Assembly (NCBI RefSeq): GCF_008065155.1
Contig: NZ_CP042819.1
Location: 1,860,001-1,924,000, forward strand
From: Octadecabacter sp. SW4
GTDB lineage: Bacteria; Pseudomonadota; Alphaproteobacteria; Rhodobacterales; Rhodobacteraceae
DNA length: 64,000 nucleotides
Reading direction: 5' to 3'
Shown: positions 26,822 through 34,424 of the stretch, one piece after another
Layout of the letters: each line of letters begins with the position of its first letter
Position numbering within the stretch: the stretch's first letter is position 1
Notes under the pieces: model-generated
Database searches by the model: none
Told to the model about the DNA's origin: nothing
What the model saw: only the letters and a program-made list of their open reading frames with translations
Translations under genes and position numbers: made by a program

Positions 26822-27011
26822 CTTGTGCTCCTTCGTCCGGGAATGCCCGGCTTAGTTCTTGCAGACGGGCGCGGGCCATCGGTGCTTCCCCCGTCCCCGC
26901 GCCCAGCAAAATCAGCAATTCCGCTGGCGTCAGCGCCCAAAATTCCGCCGGTTTCAACCCCGCCCCGCGCATCCCGGCGCGCATCAGGGCAGGCCAGTCA
27001 AAGCTGCTCAT
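26808..27011 (-). CDS. GTA tail-assembly chaperone extension (g10.1)
   Basis: A 67-residue protein, the equivalent of RcGTA rcc01693 family (g10.1), between the tail chaperone and tape-measure genes. The core GLKPAEFWALTPAELLILLG is characteristic. In phages the matching position encodes the second chaperone that coats the tape measure, usually through a programmed frameshift; here it is a separate gene overlapping g10 by 4 bp (ATGA). It also overlaps g11 by 14 bp. Confidence 0.88.
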   Translation of the reverse strand: MSSFDWPALMRAGMRGAGLKPAEFWALTPAELLILLGAGTGEAPMARARLQELSRAFPDEGAQDGRD

Positions 27012-27322
27012 GGTGGCGGGGCAAAGGCGCGCGCGAGCAGTTGCGCCGCCACCTTGGCGGCGCCCACTGGCCCGCCAGCGATTTCGGCACTCAGCAGATC
27101 ACCCGCGTCACCGCGCCATCCGCCGCCGCGCAACCCCGCCACCAGCAGGGCCATCACATCGCGGCTGGAAAACGCACCCCCCTCAAACCGTTCGACCAAA
27201 GCGACCAGCGTGTCGGCACCAAGCGCGGCCTCCAGTTCGGCCAAAGCCCCCAGCGTCAGCTTGCAAGTCTGCGCCACACCATCAACGTGCAGCACCACTT
27301 CACCTGCGTAGGGGTTCGCCAT
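27008..27322 (-). CDS. GTA tail assembly chaperone, GTA-gp10 family (g10)
   Basis: A 104-residue protein equivalent to RcGTA g10 (phage GTA-gp10/DUF3356 type). The pattern LGALAELEAALGADTLVALVERFEGG with FSSRDVMALLVAGLRGGG is characteristic of tail chaperones that hold the tape measure during assembly. Its ATG overlaps the tail-tube stop as TGATG and its stop overlaps g10.1 by 4 bp. Confidence 0.92.
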   Translation of the reverse strand: MANPYAGEVVLHVDGVAQTCKLTLGALAELEAALGADTLVALVERFEGGAFSSRDVMALLVAGLRGGGWRGDAGDLLSAEIAGGPVGAAKVAAQLLARAFAPPP

Positions 27323-27738
27323 CAGATCGCCGCCGTAAAGGTCAGCTGCCCGGCCGAAGCCAGCGACATCTCGTAGGTCGCCTCGCCGTTGTGCGACCCG
27401 GCGTATTCGATGGATGTCACCTGAAACGCACCCTCCACGGTGCCGAAATCAGGAATGATCACCTGAAAGTCGGGCGTTTCGCCATCAAAGAAAATCTGGC
27501 GCGCGCGTTCGTCTGTGGCTTCGTCCTTGAACACGCCCGACCCGCTGATGGCCGCGCTTTTCACGCCCGCGCCCCCCAGCAGTTCACGCCATCCGCCTGC
27601 ACTCTCGAGGCTGGTCACATCGATGCTTTCAGCGTTGAAACTGATGCGCGTGGCGCGCAATCCGGCAGCCGTTTCAAAGAAACCATTGCCTGTCATGTCG
27701 ATCTTGATCAAAAGATCCTTACCGTTCTGGGCTGTCAT
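27322..27738 (-). CDS. GTA major tail tube protein, TP901-1-like family (g9)
   Basis: A 138-residue protein equivalent to RcGTA g9, which polymerises as hexameric rings into the tail tube. Landmarks are AQNGKDLLIKIDMTGNGFFETAAGLRATRISFNAE (central part GLRATRISFN), WRELLGGAGVKSAAISGSGVFKDE and SIEYAGSHNGEATYEMSLASAG near the end. It lies 30 bp after g8, the only clear gap in the g6-g10.1 block, in line with a gene needing its own strong translation start. Confidence 0.95.
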   Translation of the reverse strand: MTAQNGKDLLIKIDMTGNGFFETAAGLRATRISFNAESIDVTSLESAGGWRELLGGAGVKSAAISGSGVFKDEATDERARQIFFDGETPDFQVIIPDFGTVEGAFQVTSIEYAGSHNGEATYEMSLASAGQLTFTAAI

Positions 27739-27768
27739 ATCCGTATCTCCGGTTGGTTAAATCTGGCG

Positions 27769-28179
27769 CTACACGTCATCGACGCGGGCGCGGAAAATCA
27801 TGTTGATGCGGCGCATGTCACCTGTGCCCACGCGGGCCGCCGTGGCCTTGTAGAAATTGCAAGCCACCAGCACGCCGCGTGTCAGGGTCAGGTCCGCATC
27901 GACCAGCGCATCCGACACCGCCGCCGCTGCCGTCTTGGCCGCCGCAAATCCGGCGCCATCGGTGACGATGGACACGGTAAATTCATGCTCTGCCCCGCCG
28001 CCCGTCTTGTCAGAGCGATCGCGGGCAATCTCGGGGCCAAGGGCCACATAGATCGACGGCAGCGTGCCCGTTGGCAGTGCGTCGTAGATCGCGGTGCCGA
28101 CCAGTCCGGCCAGCGTCGTATCGGCGATCAAGTGCTGATAAACGGCCGTCTGAAGGGCCTCTGCCACGCCATAACTCAT
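27769..28179 (-). CDS. GTA tail terminator, DUF3168 family (g8)
   Basis: A 136-residue DUF3168 protein equivalent to RcGTA g8, which caps the tail tube and joins it to the head. Visible features are LQTAVYQHLIADTTLAGLVGTAIYDALP, ALGPEIARDRSDKTGGG and the C-terminal MRRINMIFRARVDDV. The start overlaps g7 by 4 bp (ATGA). Confidence 0.94.
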   Translation of the reverse strand: MSYGVAEALQTAVYQHLIADTTLAGLVGTAIYDALPTGTLPSIYVALGPEIARDRSDKTGGGAEHEFTVSIVTDGAGFAAAKTAAAAVSDALVDADLTLTRGVLVACNFYKATAARVGTGDMRRINMIFRARVDDV

Positions 28180-28514
28180 GTGACATTCTCCTCTTCTGCA
28201 GTGCAGGTCAGATAGCGGCCCGCACTGTCGGCATCGGCCACGGCCACAATATTGAACACGCGGCTACCTTCGCGAAAGCGCTGTTCGGGCAAGGGACGCG
28301 AGGGCGCACCGACCCGGGCCGCGCGCACGACAATCCGGTAGGCCACCCGTGACAGCGGTGCCGCGACACCCGCGGTTTCGCGCCCCGTGCGCGCCGTGAC
28401 CGCAGCGTAAAGGGTGCCAAGCGCCTGCCAGCTTTGGGTGAAACCACCCGCGCCGTCGGCCACACGTACCGGCGTCTCAAGCACCAGTTTGCGGTTCAGA
28501 TGCGGCGCCTTCAT
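28176..28514 (-). CDS. GTA head closure/stopper protein (g7)
   Basis: A 112-residue head-tail joining protein equivalent to RcGTA g7 (SPP1 gp16/HK97 gp10-like). It begins MKAPHLNRKLVLETPVRVADGAGGF, continues with the family pattern SQTWQALGTLYAAVTARTGRE-like region (here QSWQALGTLYAAVTART), and ends with GRYLTCTAEEE. It overlaps g6 and g8 by 4 bp each, so the three connector genes are translated as a coupled unit. Confidence 0.92.
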   Translation of the reverse strand: MKAPHLNRKLVLETPVRVADGAGGFTQSWQALGTLYAAVTARTGRETAGVAAPLSRVAYRIVVRAARVGAPSRPLPEQRFREGSRVFNIVAVADADSAGRYLTCTAEEENVT

Positions 28515-29110
28515 GAGCGGCCACCACCGAACAGACGCACCGTGCGATAGCGTTCGATCAAGGCGCTGACACCAAAGGGCATACAGCCGCCGCCAAACGC
28601 CGTTTCATGGCGGTATTCGTGGTAATGGGCGGCCAGCATCATGACAGCCTGCGCCAGATCGGCGGGCAGATCGGACCAGTCAGGACCAAACCCGGCCAGA
28701 AACCCGACCCGCACCGACCCCGCCAGCGGCACCACGGGCAGCATCCCGCCCGTGGCCACCAGACAGGGGCGCTGCATATCCGGCTCAAGCCGATAGCTGG
28801 CGGCACTCGCCACAGTCTCATCGCCCAGCCGCGAGATCGTCACGACCTCGGCGATGGCGCTGACGGGGGCGACCGGCAGGGCTTGCTGGCCCGTGTCACG
28901 CCAGGCCGTCAGGGTCCAGCTGAACTCGCGCTCGATCAGGATCTTGCCTGTGCGCGCTTCGATCGCAGCCATCGCGGCGCGCAGGAAACTTTCAAGCAGA
29001 CCGTCCTGCAAACCATCGTCGGAAAACCCCGATCCAAGGCGTAGGTGGTCTTTGAATTGGGTGACCGGAAGTGCGCTTGGTGGCACTGTGGTCTCTTCGA
29101 CTAACATCAT
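28511..29110 (-). CDS. GTA head-tail adaptor (g6)
   Basis: A 199-residue connector equivalent to RcGTA g6, of the phage gp6-like/phiE125 gp8 helical family that docks on the portal. Landmarks are LPVTQFKDHLRL, LLESFLRAAMAAIEARTGKIL, and DLPADLAQAVMMLAAHYHEYRHE near the end. Two adjacent ATGs (29110 and 29107) stand after GGAG; I use the first. It is separated from the capsid gene by 163 bp that contain a strong hairpin. Confidence 0.93.
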   Translation of the reverse strand: MMLVEETTVPPSALPVTQFKDHLRLGSGFSDDGLQDGLLESFLRAAMAAIEARTGKILIEREFSWTLTAWRDTGQQALPVAPVSAIAEVVTISRLGDETVASAASYRLEPDMQRPCLVATGGMLPVVPLAGSVRVGFLAGFGPDWSDLPADLAQAVMMLAAHYHEYRHETAFGGGCMPFGVSALIERYRTVRLFGGGRS

Positions 29111-29233
29111 GGAATTACTCCGCAAACCGGCCTGATTTCGTGATTGAACCCGGACACGCGCCCCCCGCATTGCTCGGACGGAAGGGAACAGCTAGACAAC
29201 GCGCGTTTTACTGGGCACGCGCCCGGGCTATGC

Positions 29234-29254
29234 CGCTGCCCCTTGCGGGCAGCG
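29234..29254 (-). other. Hairpin between capsid and adaptor genes of the GTA
   Basis: CGCTGCCC (29234-29241) and GGGCAGCG (29247-29254) give a perfect 8-bp stem with a 5-nt loop, 20 bp after the capsid stop on the minus strand. No T-run follows in that direction, so it is a poor terminator and a better candidate for a 3' stability or processing element of the capsid mRNA. The 163-bp gap holding it contains no supported gene. Confidence 0.6.
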
Positions 29255-29273
29255 ACACCCCTCACTCGGCGCT

Positions 29274-30467
29274 TTAGGCGACCGAGAACTTCAGCAGTTT
29301 GATCGCGGCATAGTCGCTGATCCCGCCGCCCACGCGCTTGGTTGCATAGAACAACACATGCGGCTTGGCGCTGAATGGGTCGCGCAGCACGCGCAGATCA
29401 GGGCGTTCGGCAACCGTGTAGCCCGCGCCGAAATCGCCAAAGGCAATCGCAGCCGCGTCAGACGCCACATCCGGCATGTCCTCGGCGATCAGCACGGGGT
29501 AACCCAGCAAACGCGCAGGTTCGCCCGCCGCCAGACTATCGGACCACAGGAAACGGCCATCGTTGTCTTTCAGCTTGCGCACCGCACCGGCCGTTTTCGA
29601 GTTCATGACAAAGGACGCATTGGCGCGGTATTGCGCGCCAAGGGCGTAAACCAGATCAATCACCGCATCGCCGGGGTTGATCGCGTCAAAATCGCCATCT
29701 GTGCCGGTCGCAACGTAACCCAGATTGCCCCAGGTCCAAGTGTCGTTACCCACAGAAGTCGCGGTCAGGAAACCGGCAGGCTTGTCGATCCCGTCACCAC
29801 TGATGAACGCACTTGCTTCGGAACGGGCGAACTTGTCGGCGATCCGGCCAGCCAGCCAGCCTTCGATGTCAAACGCGCTATCATCCAGCAGACGCTGCGA
29901 TGCCTTGGGCAGGGCCGAAAGCTCGTGCAGCGGGATGGTGATACGGTCAATGACTGGTGTGCCTGTTTCAACCGAAGGATCGGTTTCAGTGGCCCAGCCC
30001 GCGCCCATTTCGGTGTGATCCACCAGCACGTCATAAGATGTCGCATCAACGGCCACCACATTGGCGATGGCACGGATCGACGCGGTGCTGCTCAGCACGC
30101 CATTGACGGTTTCCGAGGTCTGCGGGTCCACCAGATAGCCACCATCGGCAGCCACGGCAGTGGACAGCGCCTTGCCTTCCATCTCAAGACCGCGCAGCGC
30201 ATCATCGTCACCCGAGCGCAGATAGGCGGCAAAGGCCTTCTGGTGGGGGGCTTCGATGCTTGCGGCAGCGGCCAGCGCGGGGCGTGCGCCCGCAGTCATT
30301 GTCTTGCGATCCAACTTGTTCATTCGTTCGTCCTGCTTTTGAAACTTGGCATGAATGCCGTCTGAGAAGTCCTTGAAGTCGTTCATGAAACCCGCCATCG
30401 CGGATTTCAGTTCTTTGGCCGGAGACACATCTTCCCCGGCCCGAGATTTGGTCTCGGGTTTGCTCAT
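29274..30467 (-). CDS. GTA major capsid protein, HK97 fold (g5)
   Basis: A 397-residue HK97-type capsid protein equivalent to RcGTA g5. The N-terminal 100 residues are a charged helical delta/scaffold domain (LKSAMAGFMNDFKDFSDGIHAKF, core KDFSDGIHAKFQKQDERMNK) that the g4 protease should remove. The shell domain shows EGKALSTAVAADGGYLVDPQ at the expected mature start, WATETDPSVETG, LSALPKASQRLLDDSAFD and GDFGAGYTVAER with RDPFSAKPHVLFYATKRVGGG-type ending (core KPHVLFYATKRVGG). The ATG at 30467 follows AAGGACAG. It is the most abundant GTA protein by family knowledge. Confidence 0.96.
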   Translation of the reverse strand: MSKPETKSRAGEDVSPAKELKSAMAGFMNDFKDFSDGIHAKFQKQDERMNKLDRKTMTAGARPALAAAASIEAPHQKAFAAYLRSGDDDALRGLEMEGKALSTAVAADGGYLVDPQTSETVNGVLSSTASIRAIANVVAVDATSYDVLVDHTEMGAGWATETDPSVETGTPVIDRITIPLHELSALPKASQRLLDDSAFDIEGWLAGRIADKFARSEASAFISGDGIDKPAGFLTATSVGNDTWTWGNLGYVATGTDGDFDAINPGDAVIDLVYALGAQYRANASFVMNSKTAGAVRKLKDNDGRFLWSDSLAAGEPARLLGYPVLIAEDMPDVASDAAAIAFGDFGAGYTVAERPDLRVLRDPFSAKPHVLFYATKRVGGGISDYAAIKLLKFSVA

Positions 30468-30496
30468 CAATCTGTCCTTCGTGTTGATGGGTTCGG

Positions 30497-31048
30497 CTAG
30501 TCGGGCATCGGCCCGCCAAGCAGGCCGCGTGCATCTTCAAACACCGCTGCCAGTTCGCGCATTGCAGTGGCCGCAGGGTCATCCCCCTTGGCGCCCACAC
30601 GCGCATCGGGAAGCATGGGGAAGGTCACAAGCGACACCTCCCAAAGCTCCAGCTCGGACAAGCGGCGTCCGCCCTTGTCGCCCTTGGTGGCGCGCACCGT
30701 GCGATAGCCGATCGACAGACCGTCAATCGCCCCCGCACCGATCAGCGCCGCCGCCTCGCGGCCGCGGGCCACATCCGTCAGGATACGCCCCTTGACCCAC
30801 AGCCCCCTGGCGTCCTCGCGGACCTCGTCCCAGACACCAATCGGCTGGGACGGGTCGTGTTGCCACAGCATCTTGACGCTGCCACCCTTGGTTTTCAGCC
30901 GCTCAAGCGACCCCAGATAGGCGCCCGCCTCGACCACATCACCGCCCTGGTCGCACTTGCCAAACAAGGACGCATAGCCGGAAATCGTCGTGCCGTCGCT
31001 CACTTCCACCGTGCCGCCCAACTGGCAATATTTATGTTCCAAATCCAT
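30497..31048 (-). CDS. GTA prohead protease, HK97 family (g4)
   Basis: A 183-residue serine protease of the HK97/U35 prohead family, equivalent to RcGTA g4, that trims the capsid N-terminal domain during maturation. The expected catalytic residues are His in LWQHDPSQPIG, Ser in IDGLSIGYR and Glu/Asp in LELWEVSLVTFPM. The ATG at 31048 follows GGAGAG; 15 further upstream codons are open but unsupported. It lies 29 bp before the capsid gene. Confidence 0.95.
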   Translation of the reverse strand: MDLEHKYCQLGGTVEVSDGTTISGYASLFGKCDQGGDVVEAGAYLGSLERLKTKGGSVKMLWQHDPSQPIGVWDEVREDARGLWVKGRILTDVARGREAAALIGAGAIDGLSIGYRTVRATKGDKGGRRLSELELWEVSLVTFPMLPDARVGAKGDDPAATAMRELAAVFEDARGLLGGPMPD

Positions 31049-31061
31049 CGTTCTCTCCATC

Positions 31062-31295
31062 CTAGACAGGGGTATCGGCCAGGGCGCGCGCAACCGCGAT
31101 CACCACCATCACCACCACGCCGAACACCGCAATCCATGTGCGCCGTTCGATCCGTTCCAACTGCGCCTCGATCCGGTCCACCTGGTTCTGAACCTGCGCC
31201 AGTTGCACCGTATTCAGCTGCTCCAGCGCCTCGATGCGCATGCCCGGCGCGCAGGCAAAACTCTCAAGTCCATAGCGGCGGGGTTCATGCACCAT
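31062..31295 (-). CDS. GTA head formation accessory protein (g3.5)
   Basis: A 77-residue protein: residues 20-48 form a coiled coil (IEALEQLNTVQLAQVQNQ, then VDRIEAQLERIER) and residues 50-70 a hydrophobic segment WIAVFGVVVMVVIAVA, so it is probably membrane-bound. It matches g3.5 of RcGTA in position and layout. The start at 31295 overlaps the portal gene 3' end by 11 bp and has GAGGTTGG upstream. Its exact role is not known; the family is described only as needed for head formation. Confidence 0.8.
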   Translation of the reverse strand: MVHEPRRYGLESFACAPGMRIEALEQLNTVQLAQVQNQVDRIEAQLERIERRTWIAVFGVVVMVVIAVARALADTPV

Positions 31296-32472
31296 CGCCA
31301 ACCTCAAGACTTGGCAGGCCCAACAGCGCGCGCTTTTCGCCATCCGTCAGGAATGTCGCATCCCCCACACGGCGCCACTGCGCATCGCGCTCGGCGCCAA
31401 GGGCGGGCACCTGATCCAGATCAGGGCGCAACTCGGCCCATTCGCCGGTGTAGTCAGACAGCCAATCGCCGACAGCGCCCGTGACACGTTGCACCAGCGG
31501 CAGGACCGTCAACCGGTAAAACGCGCGGTTGGCTTCCTGGTAGTTGGCATAGGTCGCATCGCCCGGAATACCCAAAATCATCGGTGGCACACCGTAAGCA
31601 ATCGCAATCTCGCGCGCGGCGGCTTCCTTGGTCTTCTGGAACTCCATGTCAGAGGGGCTAAAGCCCATCGGTTTCCAGTCCAGACCACCTTCCAGCAGCA
31701 TCGGCCGACCCGCGTTGCGCGCGCCCTGATGCTGGCTTTCCATTTCGCTCAACAGGCGGTCGTATTGATCGGCACTCAGCGCCGCCTGCCCGTCTGCCCC
31801 GCGATAGATGATCGCACCGCTGGGGCGCGCCGCATTATCCAGCAGCGCCTTGGACCAGCGCGACGCGGCATTGTGCACATCCACCGCACTGGCCGCGGCC
31901 TGCATCGGGCTAAAGCCATAGTGATCGTCCTGCGGGTGAAAGCTCTTGATATGGCAGACCGGTGACGGCCCCTCGCCCAGATCAAAACGATGCTTTCGCC
32001 CGTTGACGTTGTATTCATAAGCCACGGGCCAGCCATCGGCACCCGGCACCAGGCTCATCCGGTCACTGCGCAGCACGTGCATTTCCACGGGCAGCGCGTC
32101 GCCGGCGACACCCTCTAGGTAGGCATTGCCCGTCAAGAGCAACTGACCATAAAGCGCCTCGAACAATTCGGCACGGCCCTGCGCCGCGTTCGGGCGGCTG
32201 ATCAGGTCCAACAGCGGATGCGTGTCATAGCGGCGCGTGCGATCCTGCAACACCAGCGGCAGGGCCGCCGCAGCCTCGGCAATCAGTTTGACAGCGCGAA
32301 AGCCGATCGGATTGCCGGTGAACCCCGTACGGGTGAGGGACACCACGTCGCGCGGGCTCCAGGCCACGCGCCCTGATGCACCCCAGGCGGCAATCTTGCC
32401 CGTGGCCGAGGCCTTGGCCTCGGGGGCCATCTCCGCCTTGTCAGCGTCGGGGCGTTTCAGAAAATCAAACAT
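31285..32472 (-). CDS. GTA portal protein (g3)
   Basis: A 395-residue HK97-type portal, equivalent to RcGTA g3, that forms the dodecameric DNA gate at one capsid vertex. Landmarks are FTGNPIGFRAVKLIAEAAA, THPLLDLISRPNAAQGRAELFE, LTGNAYLEGV, ASRWSKALLDNAARPSGAI and IAIAYGVPPMILGIPGDATYANYQEA (core YGVPPMILGIPGDATY). The start at 32472 follows GCGAGGAG. A 226-bp gap with a large hairpin separates it from the terminase gene. Confidence 0.96.
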   Translation of the reverse strand: MFDFLKRPDADKAEMAPEAKASATGKIAAWGASGRVAWSPRDVVSLTRTGFTGNPIGFRAVKLIAEAAAALPLVLQDRTRRYDTHPLLDLISRPNAAQGRAELFEALYGQLLLTGNAYLEGVAGDALPVEMHVLRSDRMSLVPGADGWPVAYEYNVNGRKHRFDLGEGPSPVCHIKSFHPQDDHYGFSPMQAAASAVDVHNAASRWSKALLDNAARPSGAIIYRGADGQAALSADQYDRLLSEMESQHQGARNAGRPMLLEGGLDWKPMGFSPSDMEFQKTKEAAAREIAIAYGVPPMILGIPGDATYANYQEANRAFYRLTVLPLVQRVTGAVGDWLSDYTGEWAELRPDLDQVPALGAERDAQWRRVGDATFLTDGEKRALLGLPSLEVGDGA

Positions 32473-32596
32473 CAATATCTCCTCGCTCCTGTCGCTTTGG
32501 CCGACAGTCCCTGCGTTCCATGAAAGCAAAATGCATCGAATTGATTACGAAGCGTGAAAGGCACCGCACGGTGGTGTTGCGCAGTGATCAAGCAAA

Positions 32597-32660
32597 GGGC
32601 AGTCCCCGACCGCGGGTGGGGGTGAAGCCCCCGCCCATGGGGGCGGTCGAGGGGCTGCCC
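32597..32660 (-). other. Long stem-loop between terminase and portal genes of the GTA
   Basis: GGGCAGTCCCCGACCGC (32597-32613) pairs with GCGGTCGAGGGGCTGCCC (32643-32660) with one bulge and one wobble, and an inner stem GGGTGGGGG/CCCCCGCCC (about 32614-32636) fills the loop. On the minus strand the structure is followed by TTTGCTT. It sits in the 226-bp gap between g2 and g3, and a smaller alternative hairpin (32657-32675) competes with one arm. This could be a terminator, an attenuator or an RNA-processing site inside the GTA transcript. No coding frame in the gap has support. Confidence 0.7.
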
Positions 32661-32698
32661 GGCCTGCGTCCGGGCGACATATCCCGTAAGGCAATACC

Positions 32699-34105
32699 CT
32701 ACTCCAGCACCCGCAATCGCGGCCGACGCCAATGCGCCGCCGGATCAATCATCACCTCTTGCAAGGCCCAGACCATTGCATCGACGCGGTCGGGGCTGCC
32801 GCTGCCGTCAAAGCCACGCGCGCTCATCAGGCACATCTGGTCCTCCAGCGCATCCAAACCGCGCGCATGAAACACCCGGCCCTGTTCATATAACGCCGCC
32901 ACAGGTTCCGCCCGTGCCACCTTGCCACGGCTGGCGCGCACCCCGCGATAAGACACCATCGGATCAATCTGGCGCACGACCGATTCCACCAGATCGCCGC
33001 CCTGATTGACCTCGGCCACCAAACGGGACGCCCCGTGGCGCTGCATCGCTGCCACCGCTGCCTTGGCCCAGTCAGCGGGGGACACGGCTGAAACCGTCGC
33101 ATCCTCGATCACATAGGCGCGCCAGTCCTGCGGCGGGCCTTGGGTCACAGCGCCCACCACAACGATCCCGCAAGCATCCGATCCCTTGTGGCCCGTCACC
33201 GGCGGATCAACAGCCACGACAATCCGGTCCATTTCCGGCAAGGCATCCACCTGCGCGCCCTGCAACGCAGCGGACGTCCAGAGCGCACCCTCGGCCTCGG
33301 CCAGCAAGACACCGTCCAATTCCTGACGACCCAGCCGCGTGCCCGCATACCGCGCCTGCACTTCTTCCAGAAAACTATCCGCCAGATAGGCGCGGTTAGC
33401 CTCGGTCGGCGCATGGGAGCTAACCGAGCTGGCACGCGCCAGCAAATCACGCAGCACACCCACATTGCGCGGCGTCGTCGTCACGCAGGCGCGCGGATGA
33501 TCGCCCAACCGCAATCCGAACTGCAACATATCCCACGCCTCCTCGGCGCGCTTCCATTTGGCCAATTCATCGGCCCAGACCGCATCAAACTGCGGCCCGC
33601 GTAAACTCTCGGGATCATGCGCGGAATATATGCGCGCCTCGGCCCCGTTCGGCCAGACCAGCATCCGCCGCCCGGCAATCCATTCGGGGCGGCGATCGGG
33701 CGGCGAACAGGCCAGAATCCCGCTTTCGCCAAACACCATCACCTCGCGGGTCTGTTCGATCGTTTCACCGATGAGGGCGACGCGACGCGACGCCCCCTCG
33801 TCCTTGGGTCGCGATCCTTCGACCATAGATCTGACCCATTCGGCACCGGCGCGGGTTTTCCCCGCACCGCGTCCACCCAGAATCACCCATGTCCGCCAGT
33901 CCCCTTCAGGCGGCACTTGGTGGTCCAGTGCCCAAAAATCAAACAAATACGGCAGCGCCAACAGCTCTGCCTCACTCAACGCATCCAGAAAGTCCCTCTG
34001 CGCCGCAACAGGTGCTGAGGCGACCAAGGCGGCACCCGATCTGACGTCGGATCGCGTCAAAGTCGATCTCGTCTCGGGGAGTCCCGTCTCCATGGGAGTG
34101 TTCAT
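32699..34105 (-). CDS. GTA large terminase subunit, DNA-packaging ATPase/nuclease (g2)
   Basis: A 468-residue packaging motor equivalent to RcGTA g2. The Walker A loop is GGRGAGKT at residues 77-84, Walker B is FDAVWADELAKW, followed by a coupling motif TTTPRN. The C-terminal RNase-H-like nuclease shows its acidic residues in VVAVDPPVTG, EVNQGGD and SPDRVDAMVWAL. GTA terminases package random headfuls of host DNA. The ATG at 34105 follows GGAGCTGAA, so the gene overlaps g1 by 134 bp in another frame. Confidence 0.96.
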   Translation of the reverse strand: MNTPMETGLPETRSTLTRSDVRSGAALVASAPVAAQRDFLDALSEAELLALPYLFDFWALDHQVPPEGDWRTWVILGGRGAGKTRAGAEWVRSMVEGSRPKDEGASRRVALIGETIEQTREVMVFGESGILACSPPDRRPEWIAGRRMLVWPNGAEARIYSAHDPESLRGPQFDAVWADELAKWKRAEEAWDMLQFGLRLGDHPRACVTTTPRNVGVLRDLLARASSVSSHAPTEANRAYLADSFLEEVQARYAGTRLGRQELDGVLLAEAEGALWTSAALQGAQVDALPEMDRIVVAVDPPVTGHKGSDACGIVVVGAVTQGPPQDWRAYVIEDATVSAVSPADWAKAAVAAMQRHGASRLVAEVNQGGDLVESVVRQIDPMVSYRGVRASRGKVARAEPVAALYEQGRVFHARGLDALEDQMCLMSARGFDGSGSPDRVDAMVWALQEVMIDPAAHWRRPRLRVLE

Positions 34106-34319
34106 ATTTCAGCTCCAATTCTGAAAGACGCCCCATCTGTTTTTCCAACTCCTGCAACTTTGCAGAAAGATTGTTCAGATCGCTCATGTCGCCCGCTTCC
34201 AGGCGTTTGAGCATCTTGCCAAGCGTCGTATTGATACTGCGATAAAGCTGCCTAGCCTCCTCGACACGTTCAGCAGCGGTTTTTGCGTCGGCCTCGGGGC
34301 CGGCGGTGTTTTCAGTCAT
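33972..34319 (-). CDS. GTA small terminase-like protein (g1)
   Basis: A 115-residue mostly helical protein equivalent in position and size to RcGTA g1 (TerS, 107 residues). Two coiled segments are visible: AAERVEEARQLYRSINTTLGKMLKRLEAGD (core ARQLYRSINTTLGKMLKRLE) and LNNLSAKLQELEKQMGRLSELELKYEHSHG. The last 44 residues are encoded in the overlap with g2. It is the first gene of the cluster; its start is only about 45 bp downstream of a terminator-shaped hairpin. Confidence 0.88.
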   Translation of the reverse strand: MTENTAGPEADAKTAAERVEEARQLYRSINTTLGKMLKRLEAGDMSDLNNLSAKLQELEKQMGRLSELELKYEHSHGDGTPRDEIDFDAIRRQIGCRLGRLSTCCGAEGLSGCVE

Positions 34320-34364
34320 GTGATGATGATCCCTATTGGGGAATCCGCCACGCGAGCGAAACGC

Positions 34365-34398
34365 AAAACGGCCCTTGGGGGACTACCCCAAAGGCCGT
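34365..34398 (-). terminator. Terminator-like hairpin just upstream of GTA g1
   Basis: On the plus strand ACGGCCCTTGGGG (34368-34380) and CCCCAAAGGCCGT (34386-34398) form a 13-bp stem with one mismatch and a 5-nt loop. Read on the minus strand it is followed by TTTTGCGTTT. It can end transcripts from fabF-mltG, but it also lies between the nearest good promoter (34425-34453) and g1, so it may act as an attenuator of the GTA operon. Confidence 0.8.
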
Positions 34399-34399
34399 G

Positions 34400-34417
34400 T
34401 TATGCTTCTTCTAGCAT
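34400..34417 (-). other. Five-codon leader frame upstream of GTA g1
   Basis: Directly after the promoter and before the terminator hairpin lies ATG CTA GAA GAA GCA TAA, coding for Met-Leu-Glu-Glu-Ala. The same bases form a small hairpin ATGCT/AGCAT with a 6-nt loop. The ATG falls 7 bp after the -10 box, so it would be leaderless. It may be chance; if real it would be a leader peptide. Confidence 0.3.
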
Positions 34418-34424
34418 GTCACAG

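Noticed and set aside
32472..32732. Open frames in the g2-g3 gap of the GTA as an extra GTA gene
   Set aside because: They run through the long stem-loop, are rich in His/Pro/Arg, and lack a start signal.
20306..34319. Prophage
   Set aside because: Gene order and short tape measure match GTA; there is no integrase, repressor, attachment site, replication or lysis gene.
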